Source of the DNA: Crambe crambe | Taxonomy: Eukaryota; Porifera; Demospongiae; Poecilosclerida; Crambeidae | Reading direction: 5' to 3' | DNA: 64,000 nucleotides | Assembly (NCBI GenBank): GCA_963924555.1 | Contig: OZ004583.1 | Span: forward strand, 9,376,582 to 9,440,581 | In this document: positions 22,701-34,800 of the stretch, in pieces | Numbering within the stretch: the stretch's first letter is position 1 | Layout: each line of letters starts with the position of its first letter | Translations under genes and position numbers: made by a program | The notes under the pieces: generated by a model | Told to the model about the DNA's origin: nothing | The model's input: only the letters and a program-made list of their open reading frames with translations | Database searches by the model: none

Positions 22701-25487
22701 TTATTCAGTCGGCAGTAAGCGAGAGAGTTCAGAAGCTGTGACTAGAACATCCAGAAATTCCAGAAAGAAGAAAAACAAAAACACTATCATGTGAGTATAA
22801 CCACTCCCCTCTTTAGTTTAATCATTACAGGAGCATGCCCCATCATCATAATTGCGTGTTCCTCTTGCAGGCCTCATGTAGTGGTGCACAGTTCCCCACC
22901 TCCTGCCAGTCGAACCACTGACTATGCAATGCCACATCTCCACTCCACCTCCTCTTCCCGCCTTATCAATGGCCACATCCCTAGCACTGCCCCTCCCAGC
23001 ACTGGCCCGAGTACGACCAACCTCACCTCCTCAGCGATGTCCAGTCCCCAGTTCTCAGCTCGCAACCTCATGTACGCCCATAGCAATGGAAACCTTGTGG
23101 AAAACAACACTCCACAAGAACTCTTCCACAGCAACCAGCACATCCAACATGGCCGCCTTCACAGGCAACACTTCCAGGATGACCCCAGACAACGTTTCCA
23201 AGATGCTCCTGTCCAGAACAGACACTATCAGGATCACCAACTCATAAACGGACATCACCACACTGACTCTCTCAGATTCCAACCCTATCGTGATGGCACT
23301 CCCACCCTTCCTGACTTTGCTTACGAAGGTGAGGAGGACAACTGTACTCCTGAAAACCACATGACGCAGGCTGAGCATGTGCGACAAGTGAGTGCCAGCA
23401 CTACACAGAAGTTTGTGGACACACTCTCACGAGTCCACACTCCTCCTCTTGTCAAGCAACCTCAAGATCCCCAGGGACCAAACTTTGGCTCCAGCTATTT
23501 GGCCAGAACCGTTTCCCCCGTGGAGCCACCGTGGAACCCGGGGGAGTTCCTCAACGTCAGAGGTCACATGAGTAACCGTCATCAGCATGTGGTTAACGAC
23601 CCTGTGGCACGTTCAGATTCCTTCAGGAGCACAGAGAGTACAAGCAGCATGGAGTTCCGAGGACCCTCTCAGCTGATGGATCAACAGGGGGGTGGGCAAT
23701 TACCACCCCTGCACGAACAGCGTCAGTTGGTCCAGGAACGGGAAGACTTGGCACATCCACATAGATCCAATGGAGGCAATTTAAATCAAAGCTACTTGAC
23801 ACGAGCTGATGAGATACAGATGGATGAATTGAAGAGAAGTCGGAAGGAGCATCTTGAGAGAGGAAGAGGCAGGCATCCATCATTACAAGCCACCTACAAG
23901 GAAGACCTTTCTGTAGGTGGCTATGACTCCACTAATGACTTTGATCTGGGTGGTCACACTGGCGGGTTGGAAGGCGTCCAGGCATATTCTTCGTCTATTG
24001 TGGAGAGTTATGGTCCCAAAGTACACATGAGTCGCAGCATAGCAGTTCACCACAATCAAGGTAACTTCACCCCTGACCCCACTTATGATGTGCCTCCAAG
24101 CAGACTAGCACAACAACAGCAACAACAGGAAGAAGTGATCTACCACTACCCTCCTCCTCCTTATGCTGCACCACCTCCACCACACTCGGGCAGATCCTCC
24201 TTATCCCCTCCACAACATGTATCACCTTCTTCCCATTCCTTTGGTTCACAGCATGCAGGCACAGAGAGAAGATTACAAGTCTTTCCCATGGTCAATACTG
24301 CCTCTGTTGATCCTACTAGCCCACCACACACCTACCACGAACCTCCTAACATCATTGACAAAGCTGCAATGACTGGAACCAGAATGGAATTAATCGATAG
24401 TCACACTCCTATATCAGTGAATGGAATTGGCACTAGAACAGATAACCATGTTCCAAGCAGTAATAGTGATGTTCCCAGTTCAAGTAATAAGGCTAGAATT
24501 GAAATGGAACACAGTAGCAACAGTGTAGCTTCCATTCCAATCAACAGAACTGGAGCCGGAAATAGAATGGAGCATAATTCCAATACGCGCCGTTTATATG
24601 TGGTTCCAATGGACCCTCCGACAGCAAGTGTTCCCCCTCCTCCTCCTCCTCCTCCACCGCAACAAACTCGAGATAGGAGTCCACTCTCTTCCAATTCACT
24701 TCAGAACAGCTTGGATGGCTCCATTGGCAGTGAATGGAGTCTAGACAAAATCCAGCGCAGTATGGAGCAGACAGCTCAAAATTTTGAGAACATGCTGACA
24801 CCTCCTCAGGAAGCCATTGAAGAAGACTGGCAACATAAACACAACACAGCTCTAACCAATGGCTACCAAATTCCATCTCCACTTGCTCGTCGAGCTCTAC
24901 AACCGCCTACTCCCACTCAGAATGATACCAGTGTCCCTTCACAATACAAACCTCCCACTTCTAGTAAACTCCCCCCTGGCCTCGTACACGCCAAACCCCC
25001 TACAGTCAAGAAAACCATTGCTTCAAAATATAACCCTTCCACTACCACAGCCCTCTCTTCTGATCTCATAAACTCCAAACCTTCCTATATCCAAAATCCC
25101 AAACCTCTCACTCAACAGCACAAACCGCCAACATTTTCAAAACCCAAAATAGCCTCAAAGCCCCAAGTATTACCAAAACCACACCCTCTAAAGACCAGAA
25201 GTCCACCCCCGGATGTCATTCCAAGTGGTAATAGCAATGGCTACTGCAGTGATGAAGATCCCGATTCAATAGCCATCAACAAGAAACGTCCAAAGGTTCC
25301 AGATTTGACCACCATGGACCCTCGCAAACCTCGCCTCAAGAAAAAGAAAGTTCCAGGCAGTGTGTGGCAACCTCACCCCATGAACAGAGCCATACAGAGC
25401 TCCAGTGAGTCAGACAGTGATGGCTCCATAGACAGTGTCTTACCAATGCCTGGAGACTCTTCAACACTACGTTCTGTGCATGTATGA
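16661..25487 (+). CDS. Ig/FN3 single-pass receptor with long cytoplasmic tail
   Basis: Roughly 1,750 residues. Signal peptide (16661-16741, ending LSLAAG), then six Ig domains: Ig1 16825-17116 (LYCSASGNP, YHCEAS), Ig2 19093-19380, Ig3 19483-19828 (split by an internal intron), Ig4 20180-20464, Ig5 20662-20967, Ig6 21020-21316; then FN3-1 21542-21872 and FN3-2 22103-22400. A Ser/Thr stalk precedes a membrane helix at about 22500-22570 (VVAVGAVLVLLVILLIF) and a Cys-rich basic stop. The tail, mainly one exon 22871-25487, is disordered, with YDVP (CRK/NCK-type SH2 site), PPPPY (WW site), a run of eight prolines (EVH1/profilin site), and ends RSVHV, a possible class II PDZ ligand. The plan resembles Robo/Dscam/neogenin-type guidance and adhesion receptors, but with only two FN3 domains; no one-to-one orthologue is claimed. 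Confidence 0.85.
17119..19092 (+). other. 2-kb intron between Ig1 and Ig2
   Basis: The longest intron of the receptor gene; it joins Ig1 to Ig2 in phase 1. It contains the tandem repeat at 17940-18101 and, near 18920-19005, a cluster of ATGCAT/GCACATGCATG words. No exon with recognisable protein similarity was found in it. Confidence 0.6.
17940..18101. repeat. ~54-bp tandem repeat, three copies
   Basis: Three head-to-tail copies beginning CATGTCCTTTGCTG and ending GATTGTGTG. The first is 54 bases, the second 57 (an extra GAT), and the third about 50 with an internal deletion and small changes. Intronic. Confidence 0.93.
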
Positions 25488-25744
25488 ACTCTTAATTAAT
25501 GCACACCTGAATTCACTTTGATTTTTGGCTATCATTTCCTTAATCTTTTAAATACACATTCTCCTTTTGAGGCAGTCACCTGATGGTAATATTTATAAAT
25601 CCCTCTTGATTATCTTTACAGCGTTATCGTCATGCAAGTCAAAACTGATATTGAGGAGAAGGTTGAAACTTTATTATAACAAGAGAGGGAAAGTTAAATA
25701 GCTACAATGCCTGGGGATTACTTGATTAGGAATGTGTGTTCCAT

Positions 25745-28700
25745 TCAGTAATAATTTGGACCAGGAGGGGGTGGAGGATGTCTGGCACTAAACATGGGTC
25801 CCCCCGCCCCTGCAGCTCTCTGTGCTTGTTGTTGTTGTTGTTGTTGTTGCACTTGTTGTTGTGCTTGTTGTTGTGGCTGCTGTTGTACTTGGTAGTAGGC
25901 TTGCTGCTGCTGTTGCTGCTGGGGAGGGTACATCACACCACTAGCCTGCTGTGCCGGCAATACTCCCATGCCAATACCACCACCAGATCCAGGAACGGGA
26001 ATGAGACCACCAGATGAAGGCACAATAACTACAATAATGATAATTTATAAGTAATCGACTCAGGGGTGAACCCCCAGACAATTATGACAAATATTATACA
26101 TACATACATACATATATATATATACCTGTTAATCTACTGCGAGGATCTTGGGCTTGGTCCTCTGCAGCAGTGGGAGGAGGTGCAGTCACCCACCGGCCCC
26201 CCTCCACCATGTAACCAGGCAGGACCCCTGAGTGAGGGGCTTGCAGCGAAACGTTGTATGGCTCATACAATCTAAGAATCACAATCATCATGGAATGAGT
26301 TGAGTTGGGGGACTTTAGACTTACCCTGGAACTGGAGTTGATGAGTAAGCAAGACCTGGAGCCACACCCACTAGCCCTGTTCCAGCAGGTACCCCAACAT
26401 TGGACAAAACTGCTGACTTAGCACCAGTTCCTGGATCTATATACAGATAACAATTATCAATACATGTAAATAAACAATTTGAAGGCACTTACCATCTCTC
26501 GTGGTGAGCTTGGGGGTGTGGTCATCATCTTCTGGACTGACAGGTTCAAAGTGCGGACCAGAGCCACTATGTATGGGCTCCATTGTGGATGCATGTGCAG
26601 GGGAGGTGGAGGCCCCTATGGATGAAGTGGGTAGCTGCAAGGAGGAGGTGTAGGGAGAGAAGGACGAGGAGAAGAGGGAGTGGTGATGGGAGAGGAAGGA
26701 AGGTGTGCCAGGGGTACTGGGAGGGGGAGGAGATACTTTATTTTCAGAGGATGATTTTCTTTCAGCTGGCTTGCGAGCTCTGTTCCTGTACTCCTTCAGG
26801 TTGATCTAAAATCATACATTATTGCAATTGTAATCATTCACCCTAGAAAACCGCGTACACCTTTCTTTTTCCAGGTGTTTTTGAAGGTGTGACTTGAGAG
26901 TATATGGGGGAGGATGGTGCCATGATAGGGTCCAAGGGAGGTGGATGTGCTCTTTCCTCCAATATAGAAACTGAAAGCTCTTCTGGTTTAGTGGTTACGG
27001 TAACAGCTTCAGGTTCAGTAGCAAGGACCTTTTCAGCGTCAGGTTGAGCAGTTTGGACTTTGACAGCAGCGGGTTCTTCCTCAGCACTGGGCAGTGGACT
27101 GGAAGAGCTGTCCATGTTATCACTAGATATATCACTAACTCCAGCAGTAGATATGCCAATGGGTGAAGGTGCAGAATCAGGGGGCGGAGTTTGAGGCCCA
27201 GCAGCTGTGGGAAGTGCTGTTGCTGATTCCATGGAGCTGATGGATTCCAAGCTGATATCTGACACACCACTCATATTGTGAGCTTCCTCCTCTGCCTCTG
27301 CCTCCATTTCCTTTGCCTCCTTAACAAGGTCACATGATTCCATAGGCTCACTAGTTTCATCCGCAGTATTGTTGATGGTAGTCTCTTCCTGCTTCTCTTC
27401 CTGGGCAGGTTGCATGTGATCCTGAGAGGGTGAACCAATGGGCAAGACAGGAGAGTCCAGTGGTGTAAGCTCCTTTCCTTCACAGGACGGCTCAGCGACT
27501 GCAATGAAAATATCGAGTGATTTATAGAAGGGGGTGCCCCTATTCAAAGTGGAAGAGTGTTACCAGCAGATTGAGTCTCAACAGCCTCCAGACTTATTGG
27601 TGAGGATGACCCTGCCTTTGATTGCTGCACCATATCATCTTGAGCTGGAGGCTTCTGCTCCACAAATTCATCACTATCTGAAAATTCATCAAAGAGAGGA
27701 GAACCACGCCCCTCAAGTGAACTACGTCTCTCCACTAAGTCCACTCTAACTTCAGTGCTATTTTTTTCAGCCGCAGCAGCAGGAGCAGGAGAAGGAAGAG
27801 AAGGACCTTCAGCTGCCTTTTCAGGGATGTCAGAAGTGTCCATAGGAACAGGAGATATTGGGAGGATCGAAGACTCTTTCCAGATATCTGATGCCACCCA
27901 TCTCTGTAGCACTCGCTTCTTATGAGGCACTGCATATGTGAAAGTTGGCAAAGTTTGTCACATTTCTCCTATAAAAACTGACAACTCACATTTAAACATT
28001 TCACTTTCACCGTTCTCCTTATCGCTGCCACAGTTGGGGTCACGCGAGCTCACATGTTCACAATCATTCTTACTGCCTGACGTATCATTATAGTGTTTTA
28101 ACCATCGCTGCACCAAACAAAGCATTCCAGTTTAATCTAGTTGTGGTGAGTGTTCATCTCTCCACTCACATGTTTTAGAGAACCTCGATGACGTGGTCGC
28201 ATCATCTCACTGGTCACATGACAATCCAAATAACTATGGTTACTGGCCCAGTAGGAACGGGGACATGGGCCACGTCCATTCTGTTGTTCAGTTTCCCACT
28301 GTCTGAGAATAGCCTAGATAGTGCAAGTCACGTCACAATAGAATACTGGAACACAGAAATAATGCCCACCTTTTTCCATGGAAGAGCAAAGTCTGCAAAG
28401 AGGTATTTAGGGTGGAGTTGAGGAGCAGCTTGGAAATGTGGGGTGGGGGTGGAAGGTGAGAGAAGGGGGGAGTGGTACTCAGGGGGAATAGCCATGTGAG
28501 GAGAAAAGGGTTCGGACGGGGAGGGGTCGTAAGGAGAAAGAGGATCAGCAGAGGAAACGCTTGAAAGACGCCTAAAATTATAGGGAGAGATTCAGATGGA
28601 ATTAATATGGAAGTCAGTATGTGCCAACCGACATCTTAACAGTGGGCAGCATCTGTGTCTTGCGAGAGGAGGAGGAGGAAGAGAGACGCCTATCTTTTAA

Positions 28701-31611
28701 ACCTCTACTGCTGAGTGGGTAGAGAGAGGAAGGAGAAGATAAGGGGTCAGACTCATGGCTTCCATCTGACAGTAAGTGTTGCCTTCTCCGTTGAGCACTG
28801 GCTTCCATCTTCTCAAAGACTCGCCATACCTGCTCAGTCTTACGCTCTTCACGAGACAGGGACTAAGGGGGGAGAGATGGGAAAGTGATTAATACTGATA
28901 CTCTCACCACATAATAGCAAGGGCCATTTTTAAAGGACACACCTTCCTTCGTTTCTCAGTCTCCTCCTCACTATCACTACTACCATCACGGCTGGGGGCA
29001 TGGCTACCGTGGGACTTGAGGGTAGAGACAGAAGAGATCCGAGCCCTTTTGCGACTGCTGCTCCCAGTGCTGGTCCAACTCGAATTACTGTCTTCATCCT
29101 GAGGCTCAAACACATGGGAATGGGATCGATGTAGACTTGAGTTTTGGTTCCGAGGACTGAGTGAAAAACAATAATATAGTTACAGTCTTGCAGGAAGAGG
29201 AGAGGGCCCACCTTGGATAATCCTCATCAGCAGGCATGCAAACCGAAGACTTTGAAGCTGGAGTTGAGAGCTTGCTATGTACCACCAGACAGGCAGACTG
29301 AGCCTGATCACAGGCACACTCCACTGGATAATCACTACAAAAATGAGTTGGAAAAGGGTCAACATAATTCAACTATGTGTATGTTATATACTGACCAATT
29401 TTCGTAAGGGAAGTCAAAGGGAAGGGTGACCTCTTCATTAGGAGCTATGTGGTTCAGTGCATACACACCAAAGTGCAGTTCACTCGATACAAAAAAGTGC
29501 CGGACCTGAAGGAGGGAGGGAGGGAAGGATTGAGATGGAAAGACGAAGAATACTAACCTCAGCATTAGGAGAGCAGGATCTCCTTATAAAGCGAGCAAGG
29601 TTTCCATACGACCTAAAGCATACAATGGATCAAGGAAATGCTAATTTTGCAGACATTGTTACCTCGAGTCGATGCAAATGTCGAGATTGGTTATTTTGTC
29701 ATAGAGATACACAAATGGACAAGGTTTGTACTTCCATAGAGATGAGCCCCTCCCATCAGGCAGACCCAAGTCATTCAGAATATCCTGCTTGACTGCTATT
29801 GTACACTACATAACACCAATTCATGAACTGACTCAAATTTCCCCTCTCCCTCCTCCTCACCTTGCACTCAATGACCAGTTCATCTTGGGGGATGCCCAAC
29901 TGGGCCACCAACCCTTTCCTACCGTGTCCCACTTCAGCGAGACAGCACTGGGGGTGTGGTCGTGCCACAGAAGTAATGTACTCGTCCCTGGTGAATACCA
30001 CTGCTTCAGATTTGAGCTGTTCCATCCTGCTCACCAGGAATGCTTGCACAGGCTTTGTGTACAGGTTCTGTTCCGCTGTTTCATACTTATCAGTCCATGG
30101 GCTGCAAATACATATGAAAAAAAAAAAAAAAAAGAAAAGAAAAAAAAAAAAAAAAAAAAAAAAAAGTCATCATTTTGCAAAGAGAAATTGCCCATCCTCT
30201 GACCTTCTGTCAGCCTGCCATAGTTCATTTCTCAGATGCCCCTGGGCTTGATCATTGTCATCATCCAACAGAGAAGCTGCGGTCAAGAGGGACTGGATGC
30301 TACTGCTTGGAGTCAGCTGTCCCATCCCTTTGCTGCTGCTAGTATGACGTCGCTGTTTCTTGGAGCCATGCGATACTCCTCCGGAACCTCCACTCCCCCC
30401 TTCCTTCTTGCTCTTCCTCTGAGCCTCAGCTCTGGCATCTGACACTGTAAGCTATAAAAACACAGCTCTGAAATAATGATACATGGCCTGAGTGAGTGAG
30501 TGAGGTGCATTTGAAGTCTGGACTGGCATCCCAATATCAATAGATCAATGTCAGGGAGAGTGGATATGAAAGCACTACATGCGTGTGGTTGATTCTTTTG
30601 CCATAACTATTACATTACATTTGTCTAACATTCCACACACAATACTTGGCAGTTTCAGGTTAATAATGCACACTCACTTTCCCCCGTTTCTTCCGTTTCT
30701 TTGACATGTTTGTGCCTGTTGGCATGGAAGAGGATGAGGAGGAGGAGGAAGGGGCAGGGAGGGAGGAACCTTTCCTGCTCTCCCCAGAGGTGACCAATGA
30801 GCTGCGTGGAAGAGGTGAACGCACACGCTTCCTCTTATTGCCTTCTTCTGCATCAGAAATATCCTCCCTCTTCTTCATTTGGATCTTCTGAGCACGTCTC
30901 TTATCAACAGATCTACGAGTTAAGGAATGGAGTCTTAGCCATCCCATAATGCCCATCCTGGACAGCTTCCACTCCAGTCTCAAGTTATGGAACAGTTGCT
31001 CAGGAAGTTAGGGAGATACACACCCTTGACTTACCTTGGTTCACAGAGTTCACACAAGTAGTTATCTGGCAAGTTCTTTGGGTCTACTTGCATACATTCC
31101 ACATGCTGCCACACACTGAAACATAACACAGTAACCTCATAAGATTGTCCTAGTTTCATGTTGGCTTTGCTTACCTGCATTCATCACAGCATATCATGTA
31201 GCCATCATCATGCTTGTATTCACAAATACAGCGAGTCACATAATCCCCATAATCCTCCTCCTCCTCCACCACACCCCCACTTCTCCCTGCCTGTAGGCGC
31301 CCACCTGCATAGTTCCAAGGGGGTGTAAACAGAAGTACAGCTAACCCCAGTATAAGAATGGCATAATTGACCCCAGTATAAGAATGGCATAATTGACCAA
31401 GTCAGAGTCAGTTGCCTTCCACTATTGAATATGTTGTCACTTGCACGAAAATGAATTTAGTAAGTAAAAATAGAAGCACAGGCTACATGCCAGTACACTT
31501 GAGTAGTTAAAGAGCTTGCTCAATGAGTTACTTTGAAGGTTCCTATTGACGTATTTTTGACTTACTCGATCTTTTCTCGTTTTTTCTCCGTTCCACTCCC
31601 CTACTGACCAT
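25745..31611 (-). CDS. KMT2E: KMT2E (MLL5)/SETD5 homologue, PHD-SET protein
   Basis: Start chosen at 31611: a 46-base first exon ends in phase 1 and joins the PHD exon in frame. PHD finger at about 31270-31040: [19 protein letters not shown] then [20 protein letters not shown] and CELCEPR, very close to KMT2E. Basic linker, then SET domain at about 30170-29220, ending [25 protein letters not shown] and DYPVECACD. As in KMT2E and SETD5, the usual NHSCxPN motif of active methyltransferases is RRSCxPN, so it is probably a chromatin reader/scaffold rather than an enzyme. After SET comes [18 protein letters not shown], matching the family's helical segment, then a long low-complexity tail and a Gln-rich end (VQQQ, up to eight Q) closing [11 protein letters not shown]. 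One gene appears to stand for both vertebrate paralogues and insect UpSET. Confidence 0.92.
25826..25930 (-). repeat. CAA/CAG repeat coding for poly-Gln
   Basis: Plus-strand GTT and GCT triplets code on the minus strand for runs of 3 to 8 glutamines separated by A, V, P and Y, at the C terminus of the KMT2E homologue. Mixed CAA and CAG codons make it less prone to expansion than pure CAG. Confidence 0.9.
30117..30165. repeat. A-rich homopolymer tract
   Basis: About 49 bases of A with two G interruptions, in an intron of the KMT2E homologue; on the sense strand a long T tract. No target-site duplication or retrotransposon body was seen next to it. Confidence 0.9.
31345..31396. repeat. Exact 26-bp tandem duplication
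   Basis: CCCCAGTATAAGAATGGCAT plus six further bases at 31345-31370 recur unchanged at 31371-31396, in intron 1 of the KMT2E homologue just upstream of the PHD exon. Confidence 0.97.
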
Positions 31612-31815
31612 CTCCTTGGGTTCACACATTCAGCCTACCAGCACAAGGCTTCTACTGGTCTACATGCTTCATAAATTGGAATGGCCGCCATCCCCAGAGC
31701 TGCATGCTTCTGTGTCACATGACAATCACGTGCGAAAAGGGGCGGAGTCAATTCCGTGCATATCAGCCCCGCCTCCTCTTTGCAGCGCAGTTCCAGTGTT
31801 GCTGAAATCAGAATT
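31612..31815. promoter_or_regulatory. Divergent promoter region, KMT2E homologue / giant secreted protein
   Basis: 204 bases between divergent starts. It contains an E-box CACGTG (about 31728) in the context AATCACGTGCG and a GC-box-like GGGGCGGAG (about 31740). A short upstream ATG (31691, minus) with 17 codons and a stop could act as an upstream ORF for the KMT2E message. Confidence 0.55.
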
Positions 31816-34800
31816 ATGGCTAGAACGAGACCACCATTGGTTAATAGGAGCCTTATCTACAAGTCATTGTTAGTATTTTTCGCTTTTCTGCTCCATGGCC
31901 CAATCCCAGTGTCTGGACAAGACCAGTGGAGTGGCTTCATCAACACTTTTGGAGGGCTTTTGAATTTTAGCTGTCCTAACAACTCTGTGGTGACAGGAAT
32001 AGCCAGTGACTTCAGGTAAATATGATACTTGGTGAGTAATTTCTCTTTGACTTTCCCCTTCCTTGGCGTTTCTCCATTCAGCCGAACAACGTTTGATCGA
32101 CAGTGGGAGTTCCGGTGTGGAACTGCTGGAGGTCTTGCCTCTGTTGTTACTTCATGCACATTAGAGGTAAGAAAGACAAAGAGAAAGCTACCACGTGTGT
32201 GTGTGTGATATTGTGATTATTCCATGTGCACAGCCTGCTATTAATAATCTTCAAGGAGACATTGATTTCTCATGTCCTGGTGGAGGGTATCTCTCAGGGT
32301 TCAGGAGTGAATTCACACCCTCCCGGTTTGACCGTGTGTGGCAGCCATATTGCTGTAGTCGTCCAGCTTCTGCTCTCATCAACTGTCAGACTCCAACTTC
32401 ACGATATGAAAATGATCTCAGAGCTACTTTAAATTTCTCTGCATCATTAGGGGAGGTCATAGCTGGAGTGCAGAGCTTTTACTTTAACAGGTAAAATCCT
32501 CAGCTAATAGAGTTTGGAATCCTGTTGTAACTGTTGGGGTCTCTGTACTGTAGGGATAGGAGGTTTAGATTCCAGACGTGTCAAATTGAAGGTATGTTCA
32601 GATTTTGTATGTACATTATGTTTGCTTGATACCGTAGCTAGCTATTGCTTTGCATCCAGTTCACAATTTCAAGTAGCCAACTGCATGATTTATTTTTCAG
32701 GCTGTTCCAAACACCATCCATGGCAACCATTATAAGCTAATTTATTCATGATGAATATATTGTGTGATGAATCTCGTAATGGCATTATGATTATTTCAAA
32801 TCCTGCTCTGAACTAGTTACAATGCATTGTTGTCCACAGTGAGTTGTGGGGATCCAGGAATACCTGCCAATGCAAGGAGGAGTGGTAATCGTTTCCTCTA
32901 TAGAGACACAGTGAACTTTACATGTGAGGATGGCTACTACCAATCCAGTGGACCTGAAGAAGGCATGAGAGAGTGCCTCTTGACAGGACAATGGAGTGGA
33001 ATGCAACCAGTTTGCTCTCGTGGGTTTAGTTATGTTCCTGATCAGACATCCTAAAGTTGTTTTTTTTTCCTTCTCTGCAGAGTGTGAAGTGATAGGAGCA
33101 TGTGCTCAGGTGATCTGTACCAATTCCTCTGACCATTTCTGTCGGGAGTGTGAATCTGACAATGGTCCTATGCAGGGACAGAGAGCGTATACTAACCTTG
33201 GGACAGAATGCCAAGGTATCGACTAGCTAGTTACCAATGGAACACAATTATTCACTTCTCTATAATGCCACTAGCTCGCTGCTCTTGGTTGCGCTCCTTC
33301 TGCTATCCAGGGGTGTGTCCCAACTCTACAGAGTCATGTGACTGTGTTGATGGCTTCCAAGGCCCCAACTGCTTGCAGAGTAAGTGGTCATAAATATAGT
33401 CATCACTGATAAGTCATCTGTACTTGTTACTAGTCTTAGACACGCCTTCTCTCCCATCCTGTTCCCTCGTGCTGGAAGGTTTCGATGGGATGCAGTTACT
33501 TACTTTATGTTTTCCTTCCAATGATACAACTACAAGCCTCTTCACTAACATTCTGCCACACCAGTTGACAGGGATGTGGCAGGGTGCATTCACTGCCCCC
33601 ACCTCTATTCCTCCGAGACCTGCCTACATTAGTGGCTATGGAGTAGGTCTGGCAGTTTCTGAGATGGTAGCGAGGGTATTCAGAGCAGCCAGTAAGTAAT
33701 CAGAGTTCTGGACTATATGTGGAAACTTTATGAAATGTTTTTGCAGATCCAAATGATGCAGTGACAGAAACCACTCACAGTTGTGAAGCTCCTTCTCTCT
33801 CCCCCGATAACCCTCGTCCTGGAGCTACCTCTTGTTCAGCATCGGCAAACTCAAGTTCTCTCTCCAACCACACTTTCCTCCATGGGGATATGTGAGTAGT
33901 TACCTGCAGTGAGAGTTTAAGAACGAAGGTTCCTATTCATTGTGCTGTTCTTGTGTGCAGCTTTCAAGTGGTAGTGCGTGTGGTTGCTGGGGGATTCCTG
34001 GACATCATCAATTTAGACACGCTAACAACTGACCGACACCATTATGTTGGTGTCCCCAATGAAGGGAGCGCAGCATTCACTTTGGATTTTAAACCACCTG
34101 TGCACTGCTCTCTCCTCACCTCCCCAGCTAGTTGTCGTGTTGATCAACCGTTGCTTGCTCTGGATGGGGAGATTGTCAGTGATGGGAACATCACTACTCG
34201 CTGGGGGGGATGGGTGGACCAACCTGCAGGGATTGCAGGATATGTGCTGACTGTGCACTCACTGGAGGAGTCGGGAGGGGTACTGTTCCAAGCCTCACAA
34301 GTCAAATCTGTCAGTTATAACGAGACCAATGAGCTGAATTACGAGGAAGAGACGTATCTGTCCATGGAGGGTGCTTACTCATTTATATTGCAGACATTGG
34401 ACAATGCTGGAAACATTCGATATTCTCGCAGATTACTCTTCTTCGATAACTCTTCATCTTTGGTCATTGACTCCTCCTCTCCTCTGATTGTGACTTCAGC
34501 TGTTTCACAGACAAATTTCCTGTGGCAGAACTCCACAGAAGGCCCCATCGTGATCAGTGGGCGTGGACACTTCTTCAACACACACCTGCGAGGAAGTAAC
34601 TTGCTTGCTCCAGTCAACAGTCTCAATGATTCCATTGCAGACGAGTACGATCACCCTCTGATTGGAGGTCGTTACCCTCGAGGAGGCACTCCCAATGCAC
34701 TGGGTGTGGTCAGGCTTCAGTACGACTATGTCATCGACCAAGTAGGTGGAGCTTCCCCTGAAAGTCTGGCGACACCTCAGCAGTTTAGATTTGAAACTCT

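Noticed and set aside
30117..30165. Poly(A) tail of a retrotransposed copy
   Set aside because: No processed gene sequence precedes it and no flanking target duplication is seen; it sits between SET exons in an intron.
31566..31625. GTG-initiated frame MNPRRW as start of the KMT2E homologue
   Set aside because: It needs a non-ATG start, and its phase at the donor does not fit the PHD exon. The ATG at 31611 in another frame fits exactly.
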